This document shows, piece after piece, positions 42,456-50,077 of a DNA stretch of 62,696 bases. Position 1 is the stretch's first letter, and every line of letters starts with the position of its first letter. The DNA comes from Streptomyces iranensis (lineage in GTDB: Bacteria > Actinomycetota > Actinomycetes > Streptomycetales > Streptomycetaceae). The stretch spans positions 1-62,696 of the forward strand of contig NZ_JAGGLR010000044.1 of the NCBI RefSeq assembly GCF_017874715.1. The letters run 5' to 3'. A model generated the notes under the pieces. The model was not told the DNA's origin, searched no databases, and saw only the letters and a list, made by a program, of their open reading frames with translations. Made by a program: the position numbers and the translations under genes.

Positions 42456-42690
42456 GGGTGGCGCGCGAGGCTGGTCGCCGCGTGGCCGTTCTCGGTGCAC
42501 GGGGAACCGGCCGCGGAGCTGGCGGCCCGGCACGGCGTCAAGGAGGGGCCGGTGCCGTGGGGCGTCGAGACCCGCCTCGACGGCGGCGCACTGGTCCTCC
42601 TCCCGCACGGGACCGCGCCGGGTGGCTCCGCCTGGCCGCTGGGCCCGCTGGTGTCCTTCCTCGATGTCCCCGGCAGCGGGGTCCCGACAG
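42456..42690 (+). pseudogene. unrecognised coding fragment next to IS copy B
   Basis: The frame reads GWRARLVAAWPFSVHGEPAAELAARHGVKEGPV, then WGVETRLDGGALVLLPHGTAPGGSAWPLGPLVSFLDVPG. The composition is protein-like, but there is no start or stop of its own, and the IS cuts its left end. I do not recognise the family. Confidence 0.3.
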
Positions 42691-42732
42691 CGCGGGCGTC
42701 GGCCTCGGACAGTAGCCGAGACCGCGTGCTGT

Positions 42733-43305
42733 CTATGCGGCCTGGGTAAGTTCGGCGCGGCCGAACAGCAGGGCGTAGCCGGTGGGGAGCTGGTGGAGGA
42801 TGCGGGTGAGCAGGTCGGGGCCGGCGCAGGCGGCGACGGCGCAGAAGACGGAGCCGGTGTCCCAGCGGGTGGTGGCCAGGGAGGCGCCGGTGCGGGCGGC
42901 GAGGTCCTTGACGAAGGACCAGCCGGTCAGCGGCTGGGGGTCGGGTATCTGCTCGGTCAGCACGCGTGCGGCTTCCAGGGGCAGGCAGGCGGCGAGGTCG
43001 ACGCGTTCGTCGCCGGTGAGCTGGCGCCCCAGTCCGGCGAGGACCAGGCGGACGGCTTCGTCGGCTCTCTCGCGGGTGGGGTAGGCGCCCTCGTAGCGGA
43101 CCTTTGCCAGCATCTGCTGGTATGCCGTCCCGTACGGCTGCTGGGGCGGTGCCTGCCGATCGGAGATCACTGGGGATTGCCTTTCTTGCTGTGGCCGGTG
43201 TTCGGGCACCGGGGTGCGGGATGGTCGGGTGGGCTGGGGGCGGCCGAAGAGCAGGATCTGGCCCGGCAGGTCTTCGTCGGCGGCCTCGGCGAGGGTGGAC
43301 AGCAC
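42733..43305 (-). CDS. DUF2267-like protein
   Basis: 190 residues from GTG 43305. The C-terminal half (about 75-190) resembles DUF2267: YPTRERADEAVRLVLAGLGRQLTGDERVDLAACLPLEAARVL, then a second repeat ending LTRILHQLPTGYALLFGRAEL. Members are small helical actinobacterial proteins of unknown function, often near stress genes. Upstream, at 43306-43531, a different frame (NVRTQSAARLPEAFALILLN) and this frame (VRVTAAWIEGATEQTPAWGV) both look coding, so the true N-terminus may have been lost to a frameshift. Confidence 0.6.
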   Translation of the reverse strand: MLSTLAEAADEDLPGQILLFGRPQPTRPSRTPVPEHRPQQERQSPVISDRQAPPQQPYGTAYQQMLAKVRYEGAYPTRERADEAVRLVLAGLGRQLTGDERVDLAACLPLEAARVLTEQIPDPQPLTGWSFVKDLAARTGASLATTRWDTGSVFCAVAACAGPDLLTRILHQLPTGYALLFGRAELTQAA

Positions 43306-43534
43306 GGCGCTGACGCCCCAGGCCGGGGTCTGCTCGGTGGCGCCCTCGATCCACGCGGCGGTTACGCGGACGAACCGCTCCCGGGGACTGCGGCTCCGCG
43401 CTCTGCGGCGGGTTGAGCAGGATCAGGGCGAACGCCTCAGGCAGGCGCGCCGCCGACTGAGTGCGGACGTTGCCGACCAGGTGGGCGCAGTGTTGTCTCG
43501 GCCGCCGCCCTCTCTTCTTCGGACTGTCCACGGG

Positions 43535-43584
43535 GGGTGCGGAGGGCGGGGTGAGGGGGGATCAGGTGACCGCCCTCCGCACCC
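43535..43584. terminator. terminator hairpin between hsp18 and the DUF2267 gene
   Basis: GGGTGCGGAGGGCGG (43535-43549) and its perfect complement (43570-43584) form a 15-bp stem with a 20-nt loop, 12 bp past the leftward hsp18 stop. Confidence 0.8.
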
Positions 43585-43596
43585 GTTCGGCCGGTG

Positions 43597-44028
43597 TCAG
43601 CCGGAGATCTCCTTGTGGCCCGATCCGACGCCGATGGAGATCTTTCGGGGCTTGGCGCGCTCGGCGATCGGGATGCGCAGGGTGAGTACGCCTGCGTCGA
43701 AGTCGGCCTGGATGTGCTCGGTGTCGAGGGTGTCGGCGAGCACGATCTGGCGGGAGAAGACCCCCAGCGGCCGTTCGGACAGTTCCATCTGGACGTCGTC
43801 GGTCTTCGCCACCGGCCGCCGCTCGGCCTTGACGGTGAGCATGTTCCGCTCGACGTCGATGTCGATCGCGTCCGCGGTGACGCCCGGAAGGTCGAAGGCC
43901 ACCACGTACTCGTCGCCCTCGCGGTAGGCGTCCATCGGCATCGCCGACGGGCGGGACCAGGTGCCCGGGTCCATCAGCTGCTGCGCCAGCCGGTCCAGCT
44001 CACGGAAGGGGTCAGTGCGCATCAACAT
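43597..44028 (-). CDS. hsp18: small heat shock protein Hsp18 (Hsp20/alpha-crystallin)
   Basis: 143 residues. An N-terminal arm (RTDPFRELDRLAQQLMDPG) precedes the alpha-crystallin domain (PMDAYREGDEYVVAFDLPGVTADAIDIDVERNMLTVKAERR, FSRQIVLADTLD, ADFDAGVLTLRIPIAE), and a short tail ends PRKISIGVG with the I-x-I-type anchor. It is an ATP-independent holdase that assembles into oligomers. GGAGGT lies 10 nt before ATG 44028. The promoter region holds an exact RheA operator (44095-44113), and the divergent gene resembles rheA, so heat control by RheA release is strongly suggested. Confidence 0.92.
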   Translation of the reverse strand: MLMRTDPFRELDRLAQQLMDPGTWSRPSAMPMDAYREGDEYVVAFDLPGVTADAIDIDVERNMLTVKAERRPVAKTDDVQMELSERPLGVFSRQIVLADTLDTEHIQADFDAGVLTLRIPIAERAKPRKISIGVGSGHKEISG

Positions 44029-44094
44029 CGTGAAAACACCTCCAGCAGGTTCAGGCAGTTGCTGCCAATGCGCCTCACTGGCACCGTTGTAGCA

Positions 44095-44113
44095 TGTCAT
44101 CCAATGGATGACA
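44095..44113. promoter_or_regulatory. RheA operator
   Basis: TGTCATC-N5-GATGACA, present exactly as TGTCATC CAATG GATGACA, is the operator published for RheA at Streptomyces albus hsp18. The symmetry extends one base further (TGTCATCC/GGATGACA). It lies between the divergent hsp18 and rheA-like genes and can control both. Confidence 0.85.
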
Positions 44114-44155
44114 AACGCGATGTCGTCTACCCAATGACAACAGCGGGAGGTGCCC

Positions 44156-44788
44156 GTGACCGCAGCCGACGAGCCGTCCACGACCAGCACGAATGCCCAT
44201 AGCCCGGCGTCGTTCCTCGCCGCCGCGGCGGCCCTGCACGCCATAGACGACGCCCTGCGCGACGCCAAGCGGGAGTCCCCGGACACCCGGGATGCGCCCG
44301 GCCCCGGGGCGGAGCAGGCGCTGGCCTCCCTGATGCTGCTGCGGCAGGTGCGCGAACAACTCGCCGGATGGGAGACCGGCCTGATCGAAACCGCCCGCGA
44401 GGCGGGAGCCAGCTGGGCCGACCTCGCCAACCCCCTCGGCGTCGCCAGCCGCCAGGCCGCCGAACGCCGCTACCTGCGTGGCCGCCCCGGGCCCGCCGGA
44501 ACCACCGGCGAACAACGCGTCCAGGCCACCCGCGAACGCCGCGCCGCGAGGCGCACCACCGCCACCTGGGCCCGCCGCAACGCGGCCGACCTGCGCCGCA
44601 TCGCCGGCCAGATCACCGCCCTCACCGACCTGCCCACCACGGCCCGACTCCCGCTCAGCCAGCTCCACGCGGCCCTCGCCCACGACGACCCCGCCGAGCT
44701 CATCCACCCCCTCAACGCCGCCCGCCCGCACCTGACCACCACCCACCCCGACCTCGCCGCACAACTCGACACCCTCACACAGCCCTGA
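44156..44788 (+). CDS. rheA: RheA-like Hsp18 transcriptional regulator
   Basis: 210 residues from GTG 44156, which has GGGAGG 5 nt upstream (a GTG at 44150 is also in frame). It is an all-helical protein: an N-terminal AAAALHAIDDALRDAKR helix, QVREQLAGWETGLIETAREAGASWADLANPLGVASRQAAERRYLRG (a helix-turn-helix-like segment, about 75-120), and an Arg-rich C-terminal half. RheA is an autoregulated repressor that itself senses temperature. The assignment rests on divergence from hsp18, the exact operator between them, and overall size and type. Confidence 0.82.
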   Translation: MTAADEPSTTSTNAHSPASFLAAAAALHAIDDALRDAKRESPDTRDAPGPGAEQALASLMLLRQVREQLAGWETGLIETAREAGASWADLANPLGVASRQAAERRYLRGRPGPAGTTGEQRVQATRERRAARRTTATWARRNAADLRRIAGQITALTDLPTTARLPLSQLHAALAHDDPAELIHPLNAARPHLTTTHPDLAAQLDTLTQP

Positions 44789-45029
44789 ACCCACCCGTCG
44801 CCCCAAGGCGTGCGCCAGATCCACCTGACGCCACTTGAACGACTCCGCGCCTCACCACGCGAGGAGCTGGTGAGCAGGGACCGCCTGCCATCGGGAACGG
44901 TCTTCTGCCAGGGTCTGCTCGGCTGCACCTGACCGGCGGTCTGCCGTCACCGCGGTGCCGAGGGCGAGCCAGAACGCCGGGCCTATACACCCACACGTCA
45001 ACATGCGAGCTCATCAGTCCCGTGGCCGG

Positions 45030-45956
45030 TCAAGCCTCGCGCACGAGGAAGTTCTTCGCGGATTCGCGGAAGTGGGCGACGAGGGGGTTGGCGTCACCGC
45101 CGCGGGTGGCGACCACCACCTGGCAGGGCTCAATTCCCTCGACGGGGACGGTGGCGAGGTCGTCCCGGAGTGAGCAGCGCGGGTCGTCGGCCGGGGCGAG
45201 GGCGACGGCCCGGCCGTCGGCGACGACTTCGAGCTTGTCCTCGAAGGTGTCCACGAGCATGGGGCCCGTTGGCGCCGGGCTGCCGTCCGGACGGGGATCG
45301 AGCCGCCAGAAGCTGGTCCAGTGCGCGGCCATGCCGGCACAGGCCACGAGGGGTTCGTCGGCGAAGTCGTCCGGGGTGGCCGCTTCCTTGCCGGTCAGGC
45401 GGTGGAGCGCGGGCACGATCAGGACCCGGGGTTCGTCGTAGAGGGCGGTCACTTCCAGGCCGTCGGCCGCGATTGGCAGGGGGGTGCGGATGACGAGCGC
45501 GTCGACGAGGCGGTCGGGCAGGGCGCGGGCCTCGTCCCAGTCCAGGTGGCGGGTGCGGACGTAGGCGTCGGGATGGAGCTGGCGCAGGTGGCGGACCGCG
45601 GGGGTGATGACGAGATCCTCGACGTACCCGATGGTGATCGCACTCGGCGGTGCGGCGGCGCGCGCGGTGAGCACCGCCCGGTCGGCTGTGTGCAGGAGCG
45701 TCTGGGCCTGTGGGAGGAAGGCCGCACCGGCCGCTGAGAGACGGCTGCCCTGGGTGGTGCGCTCCAGCAGGCGCACGCCGAGGGCATCCTCCAACCGCTG
45801 TATCTGGCGGCTGAGGGAGGGCTGGGCGACGTGCAGTGCCTCGGCCGCCCGGGCGAAGTTCAGGTGCTCGGCGACGACCGTGAAGTAGCGGACCAGTCTG
45901 AGGTCAAGATCGGCGACGGGGTGGGGAGCCGCGGAAAACTGGGTTTCGTCGGGCAT
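45030..45956 (-). CDS. LysR-family transcriptional regulator
   Basis: 308 residues: the LysR winged helix DLRLVRYFTVVAEHLNFARAAEALHVAQPSLSRQIQRLEDALGVRLLER and a periplasmic-binding-like effector domain (ITIGYVEDLVITPAVRHL, DALVIRTPLPI, ADGRAVALAP). It is divergent from an SDR gene, and a palindrome with the T-N11-A LysR spacing lies just upstream of its start. The 240 bp between rheA and this gene's end hold nothing recognisable. Confidence 0.9.
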   Translation of the reverse strand: MPDETQFSAAPHPVADLDLRLVRYFTVVAEHLNFARAAEALHVAQPSLSRQIQRLEDALGVRLLERTTQGSRLSAAGAAFLPQAQTLLHTADRAVLTARAAAPPSAITIGYVEDLVITPAVRHLRQLHPDAYVRTRHLDWDEARALPDRLVDALVIRTPLPIAADGLEVTALYDEPRVLIVPALHRLTGKEAATPDDFADEPLVACAGMAAHWTSFWRLDPRPDGSPAPTGPMLVDTFEDKLEVVADGRAVALAPADDPRCSLRDDLATVPVEGIEPCQVVVATRGGDANPLVAHFRESAKNFLVREA

Positions 45957-45974
45957 TCCAGCAGCCTACACGTG

Positions 45975-45989
45975 ATGCAGATTCTGCAT
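45975..45989. promoter_or_regulatory. LysR-type operator palindrome
   Basis: ATGCAGA-T-TCTGCAT is a perfect 15-bp palindrome containing T-N11-A (45976, 45988), 18 bp before the LysR start in the divergent LysR/SDR promoter region. Confidence 0.7.
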
Positions 45990-46123
45990 GGCGGGGTGAG
46001 AAACGGGTCTTGGACGCCCGCTTCTGACGGCTGTTGACTCAGTGGTGTCCAGCCGAACGACCGGGCGGACGAAACCCAAACCATCACTTCTCCGAGCGTT
46101 CCCGTAGATGGAGTGTGTCCGAA

Positions 46124-46867
46124 ATGAGCAAGTACGACGGCAAGCGTGTGGTGATAACCGGAGGTAGCAGCGGGGTCGGCCTGGCCACCGCCCAACTGCT
46201 CGTGGACGAGGGGGCACGGGTCCTGATCACCGGACGCGGTCAGGACGCCCTGGACACCGCTCGCGGTCAGCTGGGCGCCCAGGCGATCGCGGTCCGCAGC
46301 GACGCCGCGTCGCTGCCGGACATCGGCGCGCTGGCCGACCGGGTGAAGGCCGAGTTCGGCACGGTTGACGCCCTGTTCGCCAACGCGGGTGTCAACGGCT
46401 TCGCGCCGTTCGAGGCGACCAGTGAGGAACTCTTCGACAGCCTGCTTTCCATCAACACCAAGGGCCCCTACTTCACGGTGCAGAAGCTCGCTCCGCTACT
46501 GGCGGAAGGCAGCGGCGTGGTGCTCACCACCTCCGTGGCGAACGTCCTGGGGCTGCCGATGCTCAGCGCGTACGCCGCCGGCAAGGCCGCCGTGCGCTCG
46601 ATGACCCGCAGCCTGGCGCGGGAACTCCTCCCGCGAAGGATCCGTGTCAACGCGGTCAGCCCCGGCCCGATCGACTCCGGGATCCTGGAGAAGTCGATGC
46701 CCGAGGAAGCGGCGGCGCGGACCAAGACGCAGATGGCCGCCGAGAACCCCATGCTGCGCATGGGGAACCCCACCGAGGTCGCCAGGGCGGTGGTCTTCCT
46801 GGCCTTCGACGCCACCTTCACCACCGGCGCCGAACTTGCCGTCGACGGCGGCGGCTCCCAGATCTGA
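46124..46867 (+). CDS. SDR-family oxidoreductase
   Basis: 247 residues of a classical SDR: TGGSSGVGLATA cofactor motif, NAGVNG, serine in TTSVANVLG, and YAAGKAAV giving Tyr-Lys. The C-terminal FTTGAELAVDGGG is typical of FabG-like enzymes. The arginine in LITGRG after the second strand hints at NADPH. ATG 46124 was chosen; an in-frame extension to 46034 runs into the promoter. It is the probable target of the divergent LysR regulator. Confidence 0.87.
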   Translation: MSKYDGKRVVITGGSSGVGLATAQLLVDEGARVLITGRGQDALDTARGQLGAQAIAVRSDAASLPDIGALADRVKAEFGTVDALFANAGVNGFAPFEATSEELFDSLLSINTKGPYFTVQKLAPLLAEGSGVVLTTSVANVLGLPMLSAYAAGKAAVRSMTRSLARELLPRRIRVNAVSPGPIDSGILEKSMPEEAAARTKTQMAAENPMLRMGNPTEVARAVVFLAFDATFTTGAELAVDGGGSQI

Positions 46868-46953
46868 CGCCCGGAGGGCGAGGACCGGCGCATCAAGGCA
46901 ACCTGCGCACGGCGCCGGTGCGGCTGGTATACGCGCGGTGTCTCGATCGTGGT

Positions 46954-47837
46954 TCAGAGAGCCGCGTGCGGGGCTTCGGCCTCGCGTGCGGTGTCCGTCT
47001 CGGGCCTGGCCGCGGTGGACGCGGGCATGGAAGGTGCCGTCGCGTGGGTGGCGCGGATCGCGTCGAGGGCGGCCAGCGGTACGAGGGCGAGGGGCCGACC
47101 TGGCCGCGTCCGCCGCCGTGAGCAGCAGCGGCTCGCCACGCAGGAAGGTGAAGCCTTCGCCGAACCGCCGCCAGTAGCCCGGTCCCCTTTCCCCGGCCGA
47201 CGAGGGGGCTTCATCGACCGCGTGCCCCATGCCGCGCGGCAGCGCGAGTTTGATGATCACCGATCCGAGGGCGAAGCAGCCCGCGTTGACGGCGATTCCG
47301 GTCAGAGGACCGAGCAGCGCTACCAGGGATCCCCCGACCGCCAGGCCGACAGTAGAGGCGAGCCGCTCGATCACACCGGCCAGACCGGTGGCCCGCTCCA
47401 GCGGCACCCGGCCGCGCTCGGCCGCCTCTGGGACCATCACCTCCTTGGCCAGGTCGCCGGGTCCCCGTGCCGCGCCGATCAGTGCGACCAGAACCAGCAG
47501 AAGGGGAAAGGAGAGCAGGTCCAGGGCGTGGAGCAGGGGAACCGCGGCGGCGGCGGTCGCGCTGGCCAGATCGGTGGTCCAGGAAACGGCGCGGGCCCAT
47601 CTGGTCCACCAGCGGCCCGGTGAACGCCTTGACCACCACGTAGGGCGCCATCTCGCAGAAGGCGACCAGTCCGGTCTGGCTGGCGCTGCCGGTGGTGACA
47701 AGGACGAACCAGGGCAGTGCCACAACGGAGATCCGCGTGCCGGTCAGCGACCCAACCATGGCCGCCAGCACCCCGCCCAGCGGCCGTAAGGACCTCTTGC
47801 CGGGTATGCCGCCAGCCTCCGAGGCGTCGTCGGTCAT
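46954..47837 (-). pseudogene. MFS exporter, frameshifted and truncated
   Basis: From ATG 47837: VLAAMVGSLTGTRISVVALPWFVLVTTGSASQTGLVAFCEMAPYVVVKAFTGPLVDQMGPRR, the first three helices of an MFS_3 exporter. Near 47585 the frame shifts to VSWTTDLASATAAAAVPLLHALDLLSFPLLLVLVALIGAARGPGDLAKEVMVPEAAERGRVPLERATGL and on to WRRFGEGFTFLRGEPLLLTA. The second half (six helices) is absent or scrambled. Its start overlaps the ArsR stop (ATGA), so it was co-transcribed with that regulator. Confidence 0.8.
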
Positions 47838-48499
47838 GACATCGGGCTTCCTTCCTCTTCCTGAGGGCCGGAAGGGAGCGACGGCGCGGCAGGCGCATCC
47901 AGTTCGGGCAGGATCTGCGTAATCACCGCAACCCGTTCGGCTCCCTCGGGGGCACTCGCCGCCGTCTCCGGCGCGTCTCGCCGGTAGCGCGCGATGACGT
48001 CCTTCAATTCCCCGTACAGGACAGTGGCTTCCTCGGGCGTGAGCCGCAGGGCCCAGTCGCTCATGTCGAAGGTGTTCCGCCATGCGCGGGGCATCGTCTG
48101 AAGTCCGTTCAGGGTCTGCTGCGTGCGTAGGGTGTAGATGGCGGCGACGGACTGCTGGTAAGCCAGCGCGGCCTCGGGCTCCCGCTCGGCCAGCTCCGGA
48201 TCGTTGAACCAGATCGTCCCGTGCACCGACCGCCACCAGCGCTCTCGCGCGTTACCGCGTTCGGTGTCCTCCTCGACGAAACCGGCCGCGCCGAGCTGCC
48301 GAAGGTGGTAGCTGGCCGTACCGGAATTCACGCCCAGCCGCTCCGCGAGGCGGGTGGCCGTCGATGGGCCATACTTCCGCAGCAGCCCGACCAACTGCAC
48401 GCGCACCGGATGCGCCAGGGCACGCAGCCCTTTGGCATCCAGGACAACCGAGTCCTCTTCAACGTTCGGGCCATCTGGCCTCTCCACCGCATCAGCCAT
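47834..48499 (-). CDS. ArsR-type HTH transcriptional regulator
   Basis: 221 residues. The winged helix is LDAKGLRALAHPVRVQLVGLLRKYGPSTATRLAERLGVNSGTASYHLRQLGAAGFVEE, with a wing ERGNARERWWRSVHG. A helical C-terminal part (RTQQTLNGLQTMPRAWRNTFDMSDWALRLTPEEATVLYGELKDVIARYRRD) is seen in ArsR-like regulators of MFS exporters. There is no metal-binding cysteine motif. It is coupled to the broken MFS gene and preceded by a large inverted repeat, its likely operator. It is still intact although its exporter is not. Confidence 0.87.
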   Translation of the reverse strand: MADAVERPDGPNVEEDSVVLDAKGLRALAHPVRVQLVGLLRKYGPSTATRLAERLGVNSGTASYHLRQLGAAGFVEEDTERGNARERWWRSVHGTIWFNDPELAEREPEAALAYQQSVAAIYTLRTQQTLNGLQTMPRAWRNTFDMSDWALRLTPEEATVLYGELKDVIARYRRDAPETAASAPEGAERVAVITQILPELDAPAAPSLPSGPQEEEGSPMS

Positions 48500-48513
48500 G
48501 CGACACACGGTAG

Positions 48514-48563
48514 ACCGCAAAGAGTTCTTCGCAAAGAGATATTCGCGAAGAACTCTTTGCGGT
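48514..48563. promoter_or_regulatory. 50-bp operator with 19-bp perfect arms
   Basis: ACCGCAAAGAGTTCTTCGC (48514-48532) and its exact complement (48545-48563) surround a 12-bp spacer. The GCAAAGAG-N2-TTC half-unit occurs a second time, as GCAAAGAGATATTC, across the spacer. So there are two direct units and one inverted. It lies 15 bp upstream of the ArsR start. Confidence 0.82.
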
Positions 48564-48733
48564 TCGGATTACTTGCGAGACGGCACTGCTCATATATCGA
48601 CCGATTGATGAGCAAGATCAGTAAGCGGCGGCGCGCGACCGGATCGACGCCGGATCATGCCCATAAAATACGGTGTCAGAAAGTCGATGTGCTCAAGAAC
48701 TTGAAGAGCACCCTTTTCTGTACGATCTGGCAG

Positions 48734-49422
48734 GTGCAGCCACCTCAGGCTGATGACGCCGCCGATCTCCTCGCCCCCGTTCCGGCCGTACGGACCGGCG
48801 GCCTCGTGGGATACGCACGCGTGTCCACCAAGGGGCAGCTGCTCGACCGGCAGATCCACGCACTCACCGAAGCGGGATGCATCCGGATCTTCGCCGACAA
48901 GAAGTCCGGCAAGAACGCCGAACGCGAGGAGCTGTGGAAGGCCCTCGACTTTCTGCGTGCGGGCGACACGCTCGTCGTCCCGTCGCTGGACCGGCTCGGC
49001 CGCTCCATCCAGGACCTCATCGCGATCGTGTCCGGCCTGCACAAGCGCGGCATCGGGTTCACCTCGCTGCACGAGGCGCTCGACACGACCACGCCCGGCG
49101 GGCGCCTGGTCTTCCACGTGTTCGCGGCCCTGGCGGAGTTCATCCGCGAACTCATCGTGCAGGGCACCAACGAGGGCCTGGACGCCGCCCGCGCCCGCGC
49201 GCCCGGCTCGGCCGCCCGCCGGCGATGACCGAGGAGCAGGTACGTCACGCCCGCGACCTACTCGCCCGTCCGGAGAACACCGTCACCTCGATCGCCAAGC
49301 TCCTCGGCGTCTCCCGCAACACCATCTACAACTACGTGCCCGAACTCAAGGGTGGTCGCCTCACGCTCGCTGAGGCGACCAACACGGCGGAACTGCCCCG
49401 GCCCTCCAGGCCAGAGGACTAA
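48734..49422 (+). pseudogene. serine recombinase (resolvase), frameshifted
   Basis: From GTG 48734 the resolvase catalytic domain reads VGYARVSTKGQLLDRQIHAL with the nucleophile serine, then IFADKKSGKNAEREELWKALDFLRAGDTLVVPSLDRLGRSIQDLI and FHVFAALAEFIRELIVQGTNEGLDAARAR. Near 49185-49205, in a CGCCCG-rich run, the frame changes. The C-terminal HTH (MTEEQVRHARDLLARPENTVTSIAKLLGVSRNTIYNYVPEL) continues in another frame to 49422. An indel is the simplest explanation. The catalytic part alone (164 residues, to 49228) might still be made. The preceding 170 bp contain short inverted repeats (for example GTGCTC/GAGCAC around 48690) and could be a res site. Confidence 0.8.
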
Positions 49423-49466
49423 CCACCGCCGTTTGCGGCTGGTGACAGCGTTCTTACCGGCATCCC

Positions 49467-49679
49467 ATGTCGGTGCGCCTGGTCGACATGGACGGCGACC
49501 ACCGGGCCGACCTGACCGTGGCCGCGCCGGGCGACGACACGATGCGCAGCTCCGCATGGCTGCTGCCGGGCACGGACCAGGGGCTGTCGACCGGCGGCGT
49601 CACCCGGCTGTACGGCGACAGTTTCGAGCGCACCGGGAAGCTGGACCTCTATATGGGAGGCGGAGGGATCGCCCGCTAG
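49467..49679 (+). pseudogene. FG-GAP repeat protein, C-terminal fragment
   Basis: 70 residues: VDMDGDHRADLTVAAPGDD, a calcium-binding DxDGDxxAD loop of an FG-GAP/VCBS beta-propeller blade, then SAWLLPGTDQGLSTGG and a short tail. Full proteins are secreted and have several such blades; here only the last one or so remains, without a signal peptide. Confidence 0.6.
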
Positions 49680-49809
49680 AACTCAGCGCCAGCCTACGCG
49701 CAGCATATCCAGCGCCCCTATAGAGGCACCGAGAACGATAGACGGTGCCCGCCTCACGGGATCGAGCCTTTGGGCAGGTCAGAGCTGGTGTCTCCGGTGG
49801 TGATGATCA

Positions 49810-50010
49810 GTGTCGAAGGTGCAGCCGGGGAATGCGTGGCGGTATTACCTGCGGGTGTGGATGGGGCGTGGTCTGTCCGCTCTCGGGCTGACCGCGGGTG
49901 CGGTGGTGACCGAGCGGCGGGCGGAGCTGCTGATCGGCGAGGGCCGGCACCCGGATGCCGACCGCGTCGAGCGTGAGCGTCTGGAGGACGGCGACCGCCG
50001 GCCACCCACA
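49810..50010 (+). pseudogene. TrwC-type (MobF) relaxase, N-terminal fragment
   Basis: From GTG 49810: SKVQPGNAWRYYLR, then WMGRGLSALGLTAGAVVTERRAELLIGEGRHPDADRVERE. This resembles the start of actinomycete TrwC relaxases, which nick the transfer origin of conjugative elements. A segment between YYLR and WMGRGL appears deleted, and the catalytic histidines and helicase part are absent. It is a trace of a former plasmid or ICE at the edge of the carotenoid cluster. Confidence 0.65.
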
Positions 50011-50077
50011 TTGTCCGGGCCGATGGCAGCCGCCACCAGTGCGCAGTGTGGCTCCGAATGGCTCTGTGTTCCGCCGC

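Noticed and set aside
43306..43531. Separate gene upstream of the DUF2267 protein
   Set aside because: Both frames look partly coding, but neither has a start signal. More likely the broken N-terminus of the same gene, so it is mentioned there only.
44774..45014. Small ORFs between rheA and the LysR gene
   Set aside because: No ribosome-binding sites, Arg/Pro-rich shadow-like composition.
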